Of a stretch of DNA of 28,010 bases, positions 6,766-15,098 are shown piece after piece; position 1 is the stretch's first letter; each line of letters starts with the position of its first letter. The position numbers and the translations under genes were made by a program. The notes under the pieces are model-generated. The model saw nothing but the letters and a program-made list of their open reading frames with translations. It did not search any database and was not told the DNA's origin. Location: positions 1-28,010 of the IMG/VR virus record IMGVR_UViG_3300046809_000656, one strand, 5' to 3'. The DNA comes from a virus.

Positions 6766-9528
6766 TCACTTGTTCAGGTAAGCGTTCGTTATCGCCGTCA
6801 CTTGCGCTTGTGTCAATGCCACGTCGAAGATCATGATAGCTCCGACCGTGAAATTTCCTTCATCTTGCTCATATATATGGGACCATGTTGCAAATGTCGG
6901 AGCAGGCGCCCCCAAACTGGCTTTTGTATTAGTAGAGCCGCTGCCTACAAAAGCAGCTAATCCTTGCTGCCCAGTCGCACCTAATGTTGTCGTACTTAAT
7001 GACCCATCGATATTGGAATGAAGACTTGTGTCTGGACTGCCGGTCGCCGTGCCATCAGCGTAGACCTTCAACGTGCCCGTGCTTGTAGGCGTCGTGGCGC
7101 CAGTCGTATCAAATGTTCCGCATATGACATGCGTGCCAGTAGCAGAAGACATTGCTTGCGTGACGGTCTTGATTTGCACATCGTCTCTTAGAGAAAATGA
7201 GGCATTACCAGGAGAGCCAGCTGTGTGCTGAAGCTGCATGGTCGGGTTGGGAAAATCGGTTCCGCCAAATCCTATGAGCGTCGCCAATGCAGTTCCAGGT
7301 TTCGAATATGCAGCGCATACACTGAACTGAAACATGCGCCGGAGGTTGTTAATGCGACCTCCTGCGGTACCACCAAAATACGAATATCCTGCGGTGGAAG
7401 GATTTACCACTCCTGGGGCGTCGCCATTAAACGAAGTCGCTCCATAAACTGCTGTGCTTGCACCGTTGCAAGGATTTCCACCAGTGCAAAAAGTCAGATC
7501 GCCTCCACGCGGAAGCCGCGTCGTCCCGAGATCAAACACAATGCTGGTATTGTTGCTGCCATCTTTGACAACGCCAAAAGACGGATCGGCCCAGGTGCGC
7601 AGATTATTGGTCAGCCCTTGAGCCACCATCAGGCTCTGCACGCTGTCGAGCCAAGTGCGGTCGATGTTTGTCGCTCCAGCCGCCAGCGCCCGCGTCTCGT
7701 GGGCGTTCACGATGGCGGCCGAAGACGACACATAAGTGCCGACGACCCGAGATTGTTCCTCAGTGCCGCCATTGAGAGTGACCACCTTATAGTAAAGCAA
7801 GCCCGTGCTGCCCGGAGAGTAGGAATACGTAGTCCCAGCTACGCTTGAAGTTACAAGAGTTGTCTGACTGCCAGCCGTCGTTCCTGAATAGATTCGATAT
7901 GAGCGCCCCGCGTAGCAGTCGTCCCACGTAAGCGTCACCACACCAGCCGCAGCGCTAACCGCCACACCAGTCGGAGCAGCATTGATCGCAGCCGAAGCAT
8001 CAAACACATAGCAATAATGGCTCATGAATTGCTGATAAAGACCGTAATTGGCCCCGACCGTTATCCCAGGAACGAATTGAATTGATGTGTTTGATGCGCA
8101 ACCGCCCACTATACACGCAAAAAACCCGGTAATGGGATAAAAATGAGCAATACCATCTTCATTGTATTGACCTTGCCCTTGAAGAAATTGCGGACCCGGG
8201 AAACAAGAACTCCCGCCACTTGGACAATACAAGTCGGAGATGTTGATAACGGCAGGAGAAGTCAGCACGTTGTAGCTCCCATCTACCGGAGCCAAAACGA
8301 CGCGCTGTCCATCCAGGTTTGAATTGCTTAGGACATTGTAAGCGGCAGAATAAGTTAAATACGCCTGCCCTCCAACGGTGGTTATCCATCCCTCTGGAAG
8401 TGATGTGCCAAGGCCAAACAAAGTGCTCCCGTTCGCACAATTTATGTCGCCAGGAGGCGAATTGGCAGGAAGGCATGTATTAGCCAGGGCGCCTCCCCAT
8501 AAGAAATTTTTACCGTCTGAGCTTGTCCAGGTTCCGGCAGCTCCGATAACATGCACGTTATCGTTGGCTGTTCGGCCTATCGACTGCCATGTATTGACGC
8601 CGCTTCGATAGATTTGCATGCCAGTGGCTTGATCCGTGAACCCGCTATACAGCTTATGAGTAGTTCCATATACAGTGAAATTGACCAAATCGGGAGAGGT
8701 GGCGACTCCTGTAGCAAATTCAAACTGGCTTCCGAAGGTTTGCGCATAGAAATAGAAAGGATTTGTCATATCGTCGGGATTACAGACCAAATACGGAAAG
8801 AACATCATATAGACATTCGATTGAGTCGTTGTCATTGCAGTCGGCGTTCCGACATCGCCGCTGCTTGCGGACAAGGCGTAGGTTCCCGTCTGACCCCTCC
8901 CGGTGTTGGGTGCATTGCTGCCGGATAACGTTCCCGTACCACCTGAATATGTCAGAGGTTGGCCGAGTGATAATCCACCAGAAGACATTGAAGAAACATT
9001 CAAGAGCGAAGATGCGATTGTTCCTGTGAAAGTCGCCCCGGGCGCATTCGCCACAAGGTTTTGTTGAGGCCACCGAATTACAGGAGTCAGAATTGATGGA
9101 GGAATGCCGGGATCATTGCTGAACCCGATCATGAGGTCTTGTCCATCCGTCCAGTCGCGTCCATTGATGCCGGAGCCATGATCAGGAGTTACCGGCCATG
9201 CGTATCTCCCCTTGGACGCCGCGATAGCTGCGCCCGCAGCGCCACATGCCGATGATGTCAAATCAAGTGGGCGCATTCCATAGATGCCGTTTATGTGGTA
9301 ATAGTCTGCCGTACTCACGGCAGGACAACCAGAACCCGGCTTGTAATAGTCGGCTGGGGTTAGAGCCGCAGGAGAGCAACTGAAGTAGTTCTGTGCTCGC
9401 AGATATGGGCCGCCGCCATAGCCGGAACTTGGATTGGGACCGGCCACTTGAAACATTGCAAATTGAGCGAACGCAAACGATGTCGCAAGGACGAAAAAAA
9501 TTGCTGCGCTGATCAGATATTTCTTCAC
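6766..9528 (-). CDS. Large exported-type protein: propeller-like, FnIII-like and LamG-like domains
   Basis: A 920-residue protein. Residues 1-21 form a Sec signal peptide (KK, hydrophobic core, cleavage AFA/Q22), followed by QFAMFQ. Residues ~35-510 look like a glycosidase-type beta-propeller (VYMMFFPYLV; FATGVATSPDLVNFTVYG; TWTSSDGKNFLWGG). Catalytic residues cannot be fixed by eye. A Gly/Ser/Thr-rich segment at ~165-225 (LSLGQPLTYSGG, GQTGTYALS) looks inserted. Residues ~515-600 are FnIII-like (PTGVAVSAAAGVVTLTWDDC). Residues ~690-920 are LamG-like, ending GAIMIFDVALTQAQVTAI. There are 16 mature Cys, several in close pairs. The start overlaps the upstream stop as ATGA. Likely role: carbohydrate or receptor binding or degradation. 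Base composition is visibly more A+T-rich than the head genes. Confidence 0.7.
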   Translation of the reverse strand: MKKYLISAAIFFVLATSFAFAQFAMFQVAGPNPSSGYGGGPYLRAQNYFSCSPAALTPADYYKPGSGCPAVSTADYYHINGIYGMRPLDLTSSACGAAGAAIAASKGRYAWPVTPDHGSGINGRDWTDGQDLMIGFSNDPGIPPSILTPVIRWPQQNLVANAPGATFTGTIASSLLNVSSMSSGGLSLGQPLTYSGGTGTLSGSNAPNTGRGQTGTYALSASSGDVGTPTAMTTTQSNVYMMFFPYLVCNPDDMTNPFYFYAQTFGSQFEFATGVATSPDLVNFTVYGTTHKLYSGFTDQATGMQIYRSGVNTWQSIGRTANDNVHVIGAAGTWTSSDGKNFLWGGALANTCLPANSPPGDINCANGSTLFGLGTSLPEGWITTVGGQAYLTYSAAYNVLSNSNLDGQRVVLAPVDGSYNVLTSPAVINISDLYCPSGGSSCFPGPQFLQGQGQYNEDGIAHFYPITGFFACIVGGCASNTSIQFVPGITVGANYGLYQQFMSHYCYVFDASAAINAAPTGVAVSAAAGVVTLTWDDCYAGRSYRIYSGTTAGSQTTLVTSSVAGTTYSYSPGSTGLLYYKVVTLNGGTEEQSRVVGTYVSSSAAIVNAHETRALAAGATNIDRTWLDSVQSLMVAQGLTNNLRTWADPSFGVVKDGSNNTSIVFDLGTTRLPRGGDLTFCTGGNPCNGASTAVYGATSFNGDAPGVVNPSTAGYSYFGGTAGGRINNLRRMFQFSVCAAYSKPGTALATLIGFGGTDFPNPTMQLQHTAGSPGNASFSLRDDVQIKTVTQAMSSATGTHVICGTFDTTGATTPTSTGTLKVYADGTATGSPDTSLHSNIDGSLSTTTLGATGQQGLAAFVGSGSTNTKASLGAPAPTFATWSHIYEQDEGNFTVGAIMIFDVALTQAQVTAITNAYLNK

Positions 9529-11549
9529 GGATTAACTACGCCTTGATTAGTTGTCAGCGTTACCGTCAACGTTCCAGCCCAATCGAGTGTAGTTGCAGAG
9601 ATGTTTGGTTCGCTCGTGCCGGCCATCCAACTTACCGCTGCGGGCAGAGTAAGTCCGCTATCCGCTCCACCGCTGCCGGTTACTCCACTGGGAGTGATTA
9701 CTCTGGAACCAGCAGTGCGCAAATCGACAATAGGCGTATAGGTCGTTACCGAGCCTCCACTCAAAACAATGCCGTAACCGAATTGATAGAGCGGCGCAAA
9801 CGTATATGGATTGGTTGCCCCTGCATAAGCGCCTGTGACTGTAAACGTCAGATTTGACACGGTGCCCCACATGTCAGGTCCAGGAGTGGACGACACTGGC
9901 GTAGTTCTGTCGTAAACGACTTGAGAATATGAATATAGAGGAACTGCCGCAGGAGCGCTATTGTACTGCGTTATCAGGGCATTTCCAATGCACCCAGAAC
10001 ATGTAAATTTGGGTGCAGGATGCGCCCGAATTGTGAGCGTACCAGACGCGGCCGGAAGATTTCCACCGCTGCCGCAAACAGTCGTTGAGCCGACGCAATT
10101 GGTCGCAACGTAGGTGTTGGTCACGTCTTGCGTTACATCGCTGACTTGATAGACAAAAGTGCTCTCCTTGCTTCCATAAGACCACGTGAAGTTTGTCCCA
10201 GGAACAGCCCACGTCACCGCACCATGTGTATTTGGGATAGTGATGGTTCCGCCGCTCATCGTCGAATTATATGGACCACCACTCTGTCCAGACAGTCCCC
10301 AATTTCCAGATGACACCGTGCCCGACTCGCTGACTCCTCCTGTAGTGATCTGCGTTAGAGTGCATGTGGTGCAGACTATCTCGTTGGATCGTCCAAATCC
10401 ATAAGCGCCAGGTTCAAGATTGCCAATCGTCGAAGTTGAAATTACTGCCTTCTTCGGCGTCCCGACCAAACCATTAGATATTGTCGAGTTTGTTACAGTA
10501 AAAAGATCGGTGGATGAACTCGTGAAATCCACTCGAAAGAATGTGCTTCCGGTAAAAACCACTTGCCCTATGATTTTGTCTACCTCAAGCTTGGCACAGC
10601 CAGACATGTCGGTGTTGATGTATTGAATAAACAAATTTATGCTCGGAACGCCGCACGATGTGCTGGCGAATGTCACATCGCGAAACGTAATATTACGCCC
10701 TGTGATGCTTGCTTGTCCTGCGATGTTTCGTGTGTCGATTGTCACTCCACGATATTCAATTTGACTGTTCCAGCTTGGATGCAATTGATAAAGAGTGGCC
10801 GGACCTCCCTGATCGGGTTGGGTGCTGCTCCCCGCATCGTAAAGAGGCCACGTCGTTTTATAAGAATTGGTCAACGCAGGACTGAAACTGATGCTGCCTC
10901 CCGCGCCTCCACTACAATTATGCGTGGCGTCTATCCCGGAAACCAAAACATAGTCGAAATAATACGGATTAGTCGGCGATCCGCCGCTTTGCAGATCGAA
11001 GCCGCTCATGAAAGCCCATGTTCCAACCGCAAAAATAGTGTTCTGGGAAGGCGTCAGGAGATCGACACATGTTGCTCCGGCGGAGGCTGCTGCGGTGCGG
11101 GCCGAATGTGTGTTGTCGAAATACTCTCCAAACCCGCCGAGATAAAACCAGCGATCACTGGCGCTATTGTTCGTGATTGTCGCTCCATACCCAACCACCA
11201 CTATATTTTTAGGCGGATCGGTCAATGACCATAACCCGTGATTAGTTAAACTTGTCCAACTACAAATAGAACCAGCCGGGATATCGAGTTCGATCAATCC
11301 GGTATGTGCGCCTTGCCAGGTCGCAATGAACGTCCCAAGCGAAAGCCAAGACGGAGATGTGTCAGCCATTCCATCGCACGTCGCCGCAGTGAACACCCCA
11401 TTGCCGCCACCTGCGCCAACACAATTTCCTGTCGTAAATGTGCAAATAATCGCAGGGGCGTTACTCGATGCTTGAAACATGGCAAACTGCGCGAAATTTT
11501 GTCCTGTGAACAACAGGACAAGTATAGCACTATACAATGACCTCAACAT
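9525..11549 (-). CDS. Exported-type beta-helix protein (tailspike/pectate-lyase-like)
   Basis: A 674-residue protein starting at ATG 11549, 7 nt inside the previous gene. A TTG six codons upstream is less likely. Residues 1-20 are a signal peptide ending NFA/Q21, again followed by QFAMFQ. Residues ~75-420 show repeated short beta-strands typical of right-handed parallel beta-helices (YRGVTIDTRNIAG, NITFRDVTFASTSC, GQVVFTGSTFFRVDF, VTNSTISNGLVG). The C-terminal 200 residues are Gly/Thr-rich beta. Fourteen Cys occur, including CTTC and CSGC. Beta-helix proteins in phages are commonly tailspikes or depolymerases that bind or cut polysaccharide. No catalytic site can be assigned. The signal peptide is unusual for a tailspike. 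Confidence 0.7.
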   Translation of the reverse strand: MLRSLYSAILVLLFTGQNFAQFAMFQASSNAPAIICTFTTGNCVGAGGGNGVFTAATCDGMADTSPSWLSLGTFIATWQGAHTGLIELDIPAGSICSWTSLTNHGLWSLTDPPKNIVVVGYGATITNNSASDRWFYLGGFGEYFDNTHSARTAAASAGATCVDLLTPSQNTIFAVGTWAFMSGFDLQSGGSPTNPYYFDYVLVSGIDATHNCSGGAGGSISFSPALTNSYKTTWPLYDAGSSTQPDQGGPATLYQLHPSWNSQIEYRGVTIDTRNIAGQASITGRNITFRDVTFASTSCGVPSINLFIQYINTDMSGCAKLEVDKIIGQVVFTGSTFFRVDFTSSSTDLFTVTNSTISNGLVGTPKKAVISTSTIGNLEPGAYGFGRSNEIVCTTCTLTQITTGGVSESGTVSSGNWGLSGQSGGPYNSTMSGGTITIPNTHGAVTWAVPGTNFTWSYGSKESTFVYQVSDVTQDVTNTYVATNCVGSTTVCGSGGNLPAASGTLTIRAHPAPKFTCSGCIGNALITQYNSAPAAVPLYSYSQVVYDRTTPVSSTPGPDMWGTVSNLTFTVTGAYAGATNPYTFAPLYQFGYGIVLSGGSVTTYTPIVDLRTAGSRVITPSGVTGSGGADSGLTLPAAVSWMAGTSEPNISATTLDWAGTLTVTLTTNQGVVNP

Positions 11550-12466
11550 GATACTGAAGTTCCCCAATACGAAAATTGATTATGGCACATTGTTCCTCGC
11601 ACATCAGGGCTGATAAAATTGGAGTTCCAAAAACCAAATTCCGCCATGTATCCATCGTAAAAGCCGCTACCGCCATTTGGCGTTCCCAGGAAAAACGCAT
11701 GACCTGATGCCGTGCCGCTTCCGCTGAATGTGCCCGTTGTAATCGTTCCGTTGTCGACATAAACCTGGGATGCGCCCGCCCCCGATCCTGTATCTATCGC
11801 CTGCACAGCATGCCACGCACTATCCGAAGCAGTAGCGTCAATGACATTTGACCCATCAAACACTCTGAAAACATTAGCTCCGTTGGATTGTATAGAAACA
11901 CCAAAATACCCAAACCAACTGGAATCAGCCGTACGATCATATACCAATGAGAATGAAAGAGGTGGAGAAAGAGTAGCTGTAGCCCCATTTTGTAAATACT
12001 GTGAATTAGCCGCCACAAAAAACGCTGTTGGCAGTCCGCCAAGTTGGGTTGTAACCAACGTCGGCATGTTGCCGGCGGTCGCCTGAGTCAAATCATTTCC
12101 ATTGCCAGTTTGATCGTATAGCGTTGTTATATTTGTACATGCACTGCCGCCACATGCGGTAGCGCCGGGTAAGGTGATTGTTCCATTGGTGTTGGCAGTG
12201 ACGGTGGTGCAACTTGCGCCGGACGAATTGCAAAGCCGCACTACATTGCCATGGGCCGCTGCGTAGGCCGCACTGTAGGCCCGCAAGCCGACCCAAAAAA
12301 CAGCGCCGGCTGATTTAATATCACCTGGGCCTGTGTAGCTAACAGGCGGCGCGGGAAATCCAGCTCTGCCGCCAAAGACCCCAGGCGGGAAGTTATTGTA
12401 TTGCGCATAGGCTACGCTGAAGCATAGCCATGCCGACAGCAGCAGATATAGGAATACCCGGTGCAT
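11543..12466 (-). CDS. Exported-type LamG/concanavalin-like lectin protein
   Basis: A 307-residue protein. Signal peptide 1-21 ends AYA/Q22. The mature part matches the concanavalin-like pattern seen in phage fibre lectins and in arabinofuranosidase B-type domains: VGLRAYSAAYAAAHGNVVRL, then TTLYDQTGNGNDLTQAT, then GYMAEFGFWN near the end. There are six mature Cys, with close pairs in CNSSGASC and ACGGSAC. Probable role: binding a surface glycan, in or outside the virion. The TGATG overlap with the upstream gene and 7-nt overlap with the downstream one place it in the operon. No catalytic acid pair can be identified by eye, so an enzymatic role is open. Confidence 0.75.
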   Translation of the reverse strand: MHRVFLYLLLSAWLCFSVAYAQYNNFPPGVFGGRAGFPAPPVSYTGPGDIKSAGAVFWVGLRAYSAAYAAAHGNVVRLCNSSGASCTTVTANTNGTITLPGATACGGSACTNITTLYDQTGNGNDLTQATAGNMPTLVTTQLGGLPTAFFVAANSQYLQNGATATLSPPLSFSLVYDRTADSSWFGYFGVSIQSNGANVFRVFDGSNVIDATASDSAWHAVQAIDTGSGAGASQVYVDNGTITTGTFSGSGTASGHAFFLGTPNGGSGFYDGYMAEFGFWNSNFISPDVRGTMCHNQFSYWGTSVSC

Positions 12467-13917
12467 CAGGAGAACTTTCCGAAGCAGACGACGGTTTCAG
12501 CCGCCCCTGTCGTGACCTTCCACGCACCAGCCGTGCTAACCGCTCCCACGGGAATAGATATAGGAGAAAGATTGGAAAGCGTGCCGGTGGCGAATTCAAT
12601 TACAAGCGTCCCGGCAGCATCGGTGTTGTCAAACACATGAACAGAACCGGCGGCCGTCGTGGTCGGGTAGATGACGCAGTGGGAGAGATAATCTCCCGCC
12701 GCTCCGGTCGATGTTTGAAGCACAGTCGCAGTCTGCGAAGCTGCAACGTGCTGATAGGTGCTGCCGCCGTTGACGACCCCGACGCCGCCTTTGACGAGAG
12801 CAGCGCCCGCGTTCGTGGCCTGATCGGTCGAGACCGTGACGCGCTGGGCACCCGTGCCCGTGGCGCCCGTGCCGGTCAGCGTGGTGACACCGTTCACTTG
12901 AGCGGTATTGACGGGGAGCGTCGATTGATTATTCGCAATAACAACCGGCGAACTGGCCGCCATCGCGGCTTGTCCGAGCGCGGTTGCGTTCGTCACAAAG
13001 GCGTTGACGCCGATGTAGTTGCCCGTCGTCGGCGCGACGCCATACGCGGTGGGAACACCAAGGCTGGTCTCGGCCCAGGTGTTCATGTCGGTAAAGAAGC
13101 CTCGTCCCGCGGTCATCGCCGCGGTGCAGGCTTGACCTGTCGTGCAGGCGGTGGCGCCGCCTGTAGTGAACTCACCGCCAGTTAGGGTGAAGTTGGTACT
13201 GCTAACCGTCCATGCCCCTTTATCAGCGATTGCGGTTCCGCCGCTGCCGGCACCGGCCTTGATGTTCACCCATAAGCCGTTCGTCTCGTCGCCGACTAGG
13301 CGTCCGATGTTCGAGCCATTAAGCACGCCAACCGCCAGCGCATTTGCCGGATAGGTGGCCCCCACCACAGCGTCGAGCACACCGCCGCCATTGCCTAGAT
13401 TGCGGACGGTGCCGATGACCTTAGTTGTCTCGGCGCCGAGCGTAGCATTGGCGGTGACCAGCATCCGCCCAGCAGCGTCGATCTGGAAAGCACCCTCTTG
13501 GCCGTTCGTGAATGTAGGCGGAGTGGACAGATAGCGCGTGCCGATGATAAACGAGGTCGTAGCCAGCGCAGAGCCCGCCACGATGTTCGTAGCCGACGAA
13601 ATCAACCGATCAGTTCCGGGCTTGATGGCTGCGAGGTTGCCGCCGGCTTCAAGGGCGAGTAACGAGGTGTTGAGGTTGGTGCCCGCATTTGCCGTCACGA
13701 GCAAGGCACCGCCCGCCCCGACCGCAGCGCATTGGTTAATCGTCGTCGCGTCGCAGATGCCAACCTCGCTGATGACGGTGCCGCCACCGAAAGCGATCAG
13801 ATTTGCGGTCTTGCCACTGCCCGCTGTGACACCGATCGTGTCATTGAGCGCGAGCGCTGGGTGAGCAGCAATCAGCCATACGGCGACACATGCTACGATC
13901 TTGCGCAGGGTATTCAT
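12466..13917 (-). CDS. Exported-type fibre-like repeat protein
   Basis: A 483-residue protein. N-terminal signal peptide 1-24 with core VACVAVWLIAAHPALA; cleavage is probably after ALA, just before LND, so this is one of the few without Gln at +1. The rest is Gly/Ala/Thr-rich beta structure with fibre-like phrases (GRLVGDETNGLWVNIKAG, GAQRVTVSTDQATNAGAALV). The last ~110 residues (STYQHVAASQTATVL, GAAGDYLSHCVIYP, GAWKVTTGAAETVVCFG) resemble a C-terminal domain I have seen on phage tail and fibre proteins. Six mature Cys. ATGA and TGATG couple it to both neighbours. Likely role: surface or receptor interaction, by analogy only. Confidence 0.7.
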   Translation of the reverse strand: MNTLRKIVACVAVWLIAAHPALALNDTIGVTAGSGKTANLIAFGGGTVISEVGICDATTINQCAAVGAGGALLVTANAGTNLNTSLLALEAGGNLAAIKPGTDRLISSATNIVAGSALATTSFIIGTRYLSTPPTFTNGQEGAFQIDAAGRMLVTANATLGAETTKVIGTVRNLGNGGGVLDAVVGATYPANALAVGVLNGSNIGRLVGDETNGLWVNIKAGAGSGGTAIADKGAWTVSSTNFTLTGGEFTTGGATACTTGQACTAAMTAGRGFFTDMNTWAETSLGVPTAYGVAPTTGNYIGVNAFVTNATALGQAAMAASSPVVIANNQSTLPVNTAQVNGVTTLTGTGATGTGAQRVTVSTDQATNAGAALVKGGVGVVNGGSTYQHVAASQTATVLQTSTGAAGDYLSHCVIYPTTTAAGSVHVFDNTDAAGTLVIEFATGTLSNLSPISIPVGAVSTAGAWKVTTGAAETVVCFGKFS

Positions 13918-14141
13918 TGCGGAGGTTCCTTCTTCGGCGCCATCTCGGTCGCCTTGGCTTCAAGAGCGCTGATGCGCAGCTTCAATGTTTCGACCTGTGC
14001 CAAGGCGGTGTCGCGCTCGTTGGAGATCTGAGCTCGACTGACATTGCACCAGTATACAGGGTCAGAAGGTTGTTGGGAATATGCGATAGTGGCCCAGATC
14101 GGAAGACCGACTGCAAGACCGACTGCAACAAGCGACTTCAT
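13914..14141 (-). CDS. Small exported or membrane protein with coiled coil
   Basis: A 75-residue protein starting at ATG 14141 (TAATG with the upstream gene). Residues 1-22 are a signal peptide or signal anchor (MKSLVAVGLAVGLPIWATIA, then YSQQ). Residues ~35-65 form a heptad-like helix (RDTALAQVETLKLRISALEA), and the tail is charged and Pro-rich. The layout (N-terminal hydrophobic segment, then a periplasmic coiled coil) resembles small inner-membrane spanins, but no partner outer-membrane lipoprotein with a lipobox is visible. It could equally be an oligomerisation partner for the exported fibre-like proteins around it. It has only one mature Cys. Confidence 0.6.
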   Translation of the reverse strand: MKSLVAVGLAVGLPIWATIAYSQQPSDPVYWCNVSRAQISNERDTALAQVETLKLRISALEAKATEMAPKKEPPQ

Positions 14142-14347
14142 TAGAACAGTCCTCCATAGGCGAGCGCCTGAGCGCAACCGGTTGAGAGATCGAGAGCGCC
14201 TAGGCAAACGCTTGGCGCAACAGGACCAACGCCACCACCTGCGCCAGTCTGGGCAAGCTGGGCAAGGGCAGTGGCGGCACAGAGGCCTAGAACTGCGCAT
14301 AGGCCAAGCTGCCAGGCATACCAACGACGGCAGAGGTGACTGCGCAT
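14141..14347 (-). CDS. Small exported-type protein
   Basis: A 68-residue protein. The start taken is ATG 14347, giving a signal peptide (core LGLCAVLGLCAATALA, then Q) and a mature chain of about 38 residues: Gly-rich, then PSVCLGALDLSTGCAQALAY with one Cys pair. It overlaps the preceding gene by 61 nt in another frame, more than usual here, so the start is uncertain; a codon nine residues upstream is also possible. The mature segment has the S/T-G-C-x-x-A phrase seen near the start of some phage lectin-type proteins. Function unknown. Confidence 0.55.
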   Translation of the reverse strand: MRSHLCRRWYAWQLGLCAVLGLCAATALAQLAQTGAGGGVGPVAPSVCLGALDLSTGCAQALAYGGLF

Positions 14348-14682
14348 AGCGATGCTCCAGATGGAACGACCCAAAGGACACCAGAGCCATTGCCCTTGGT
14401 GAAGCCGACTTGGGCGATGAGGTTGTAGTTGCCGGTGACGTTAGCGGTGCCGGTTCCGCAGGTGGCGCCAGTGCCGGCGATGAATTGGATATTACCAGTG
14501 CCGGCGGCGATGATGTCGACCGCGGTGACGTAGATGCTTTTGCCGGTGATGCCAATGATGAGACGAGTTGTGGTCGCGGTGGAGATGGTGATTGGGATTG
14601 AAGCCTGGGTCAGCGGGATCACTGGCTGGGCCCAGGCTAGCGTTGGGAAGAGAAGCCAGAGAGGGATGAGAAGTCTCTTCAT
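14287..14682 (-). CDS. Exported-type fibre-tip-like domain protein
   Basis: A 131-residue protein. Signal peptide 1-18 (MKRLLIPLWLLFPTLAWA, cleaved before Q19). The mature part is one compact beta domain with GITGKSIYVTAVDIIAAGTG, TGNYNLIAQVGFTKGNGSGV and a final GSLAYAQF. I recognise this pattern as a domain recurring at the C-terminus of phage structural proteins. Two mature Cys could form one disulfide. The start codon at 14682 is preceded by AGGA about 10 nt upstream. Here the domain stands alone behind a signal peptide. Confidence 0.7.
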   Translation of the reverse strand: MKRLLIPLWLLFPTLAWAQPVIPLTQASIPITISTATTTRLIIGITGKSIYVTAVDIIAAGTGNIQFIAGTGATCGTGTANVTGNYNLIAQVGFTKGNGSGVLWVVPSGASLCAVTSAVVGMPGSLAYAQF

Positions 14683-14692
14683 GATGGCGGTC

Positions 14693-15097
14693 CTAGGGTT
14701 TGTGACCTTTGAAGGTTAGTCGCGCAGTGTGGTCCCAGCGATTGTCGGGGTCCGATGCCATCTCGCGGCGAAGCTTCTCGATGGCGCCACCGTCGGTGTT
14801 GTGGGCCTTGAGGACTTGGCGGTAGCGATCGTCGAGGCGTTCGATCTCGTTGAGGATGTGCTTTGGCGGAGTCTGGCCGTGCTCTTCGTACATGTATTTG
14901 ATGTCGTGGACATCGTGCATGTAGTTGGCGAAGCGGCGGAGGGACTCGGGGACTTCGACCTCGGCATCGCGCATGAAGCCGACCATCTCGGTGTTCTGGC
15001 GGCGGATGGTCACGAGCTCGCGGTGGATGCGGAAGAGGAGATCGCGCTCGGTGACGGAGTCGTCGAGTTTGAAGTCGGGCGCATTGGCATCGGTCAT
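14693..15097 (-). CDS. Cytoplasmic-type helical hypothetical protein
   Basis: A 134-residue protein. It has no signal peptide and no Cys, and is highly charged and helical (ERDLLFRIHRELVTIRRQNT; NEIERLDDRYRQVLKAHN), so coiled-coil formation is likely. It starts one base after the previous stop (TGAAATG) with GGAG about 10 nt upstream. It differs clearly in composition from the exported-type genes on both sides. I do not recognise the family. Position suggests a late structural or assembly function; nothing in the sequence defines it. Confidence 0.7.
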   Translation of the reverse strand: MTDANAPDFKLDDSVTERDLLFRIHRELVTIRRQNTEMVGFMRDAEVEVPESLRRFANYMHDVHDIKYMYEEHGQTPPKHILNEIERLDDRYRQVLKAHNTDGGAIEKLRREMASDPDNRWDHTARLTFKGHKP

Positions 15098-15098
15098 T

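Noticed and set aside
11550-11567. TTG start six codons upstream for the beta-helix gene
   Set aside because: It adds residues before the signal peptide and uses a rarer start. The ATG at 11549 fits the overlap pattern of the operon.
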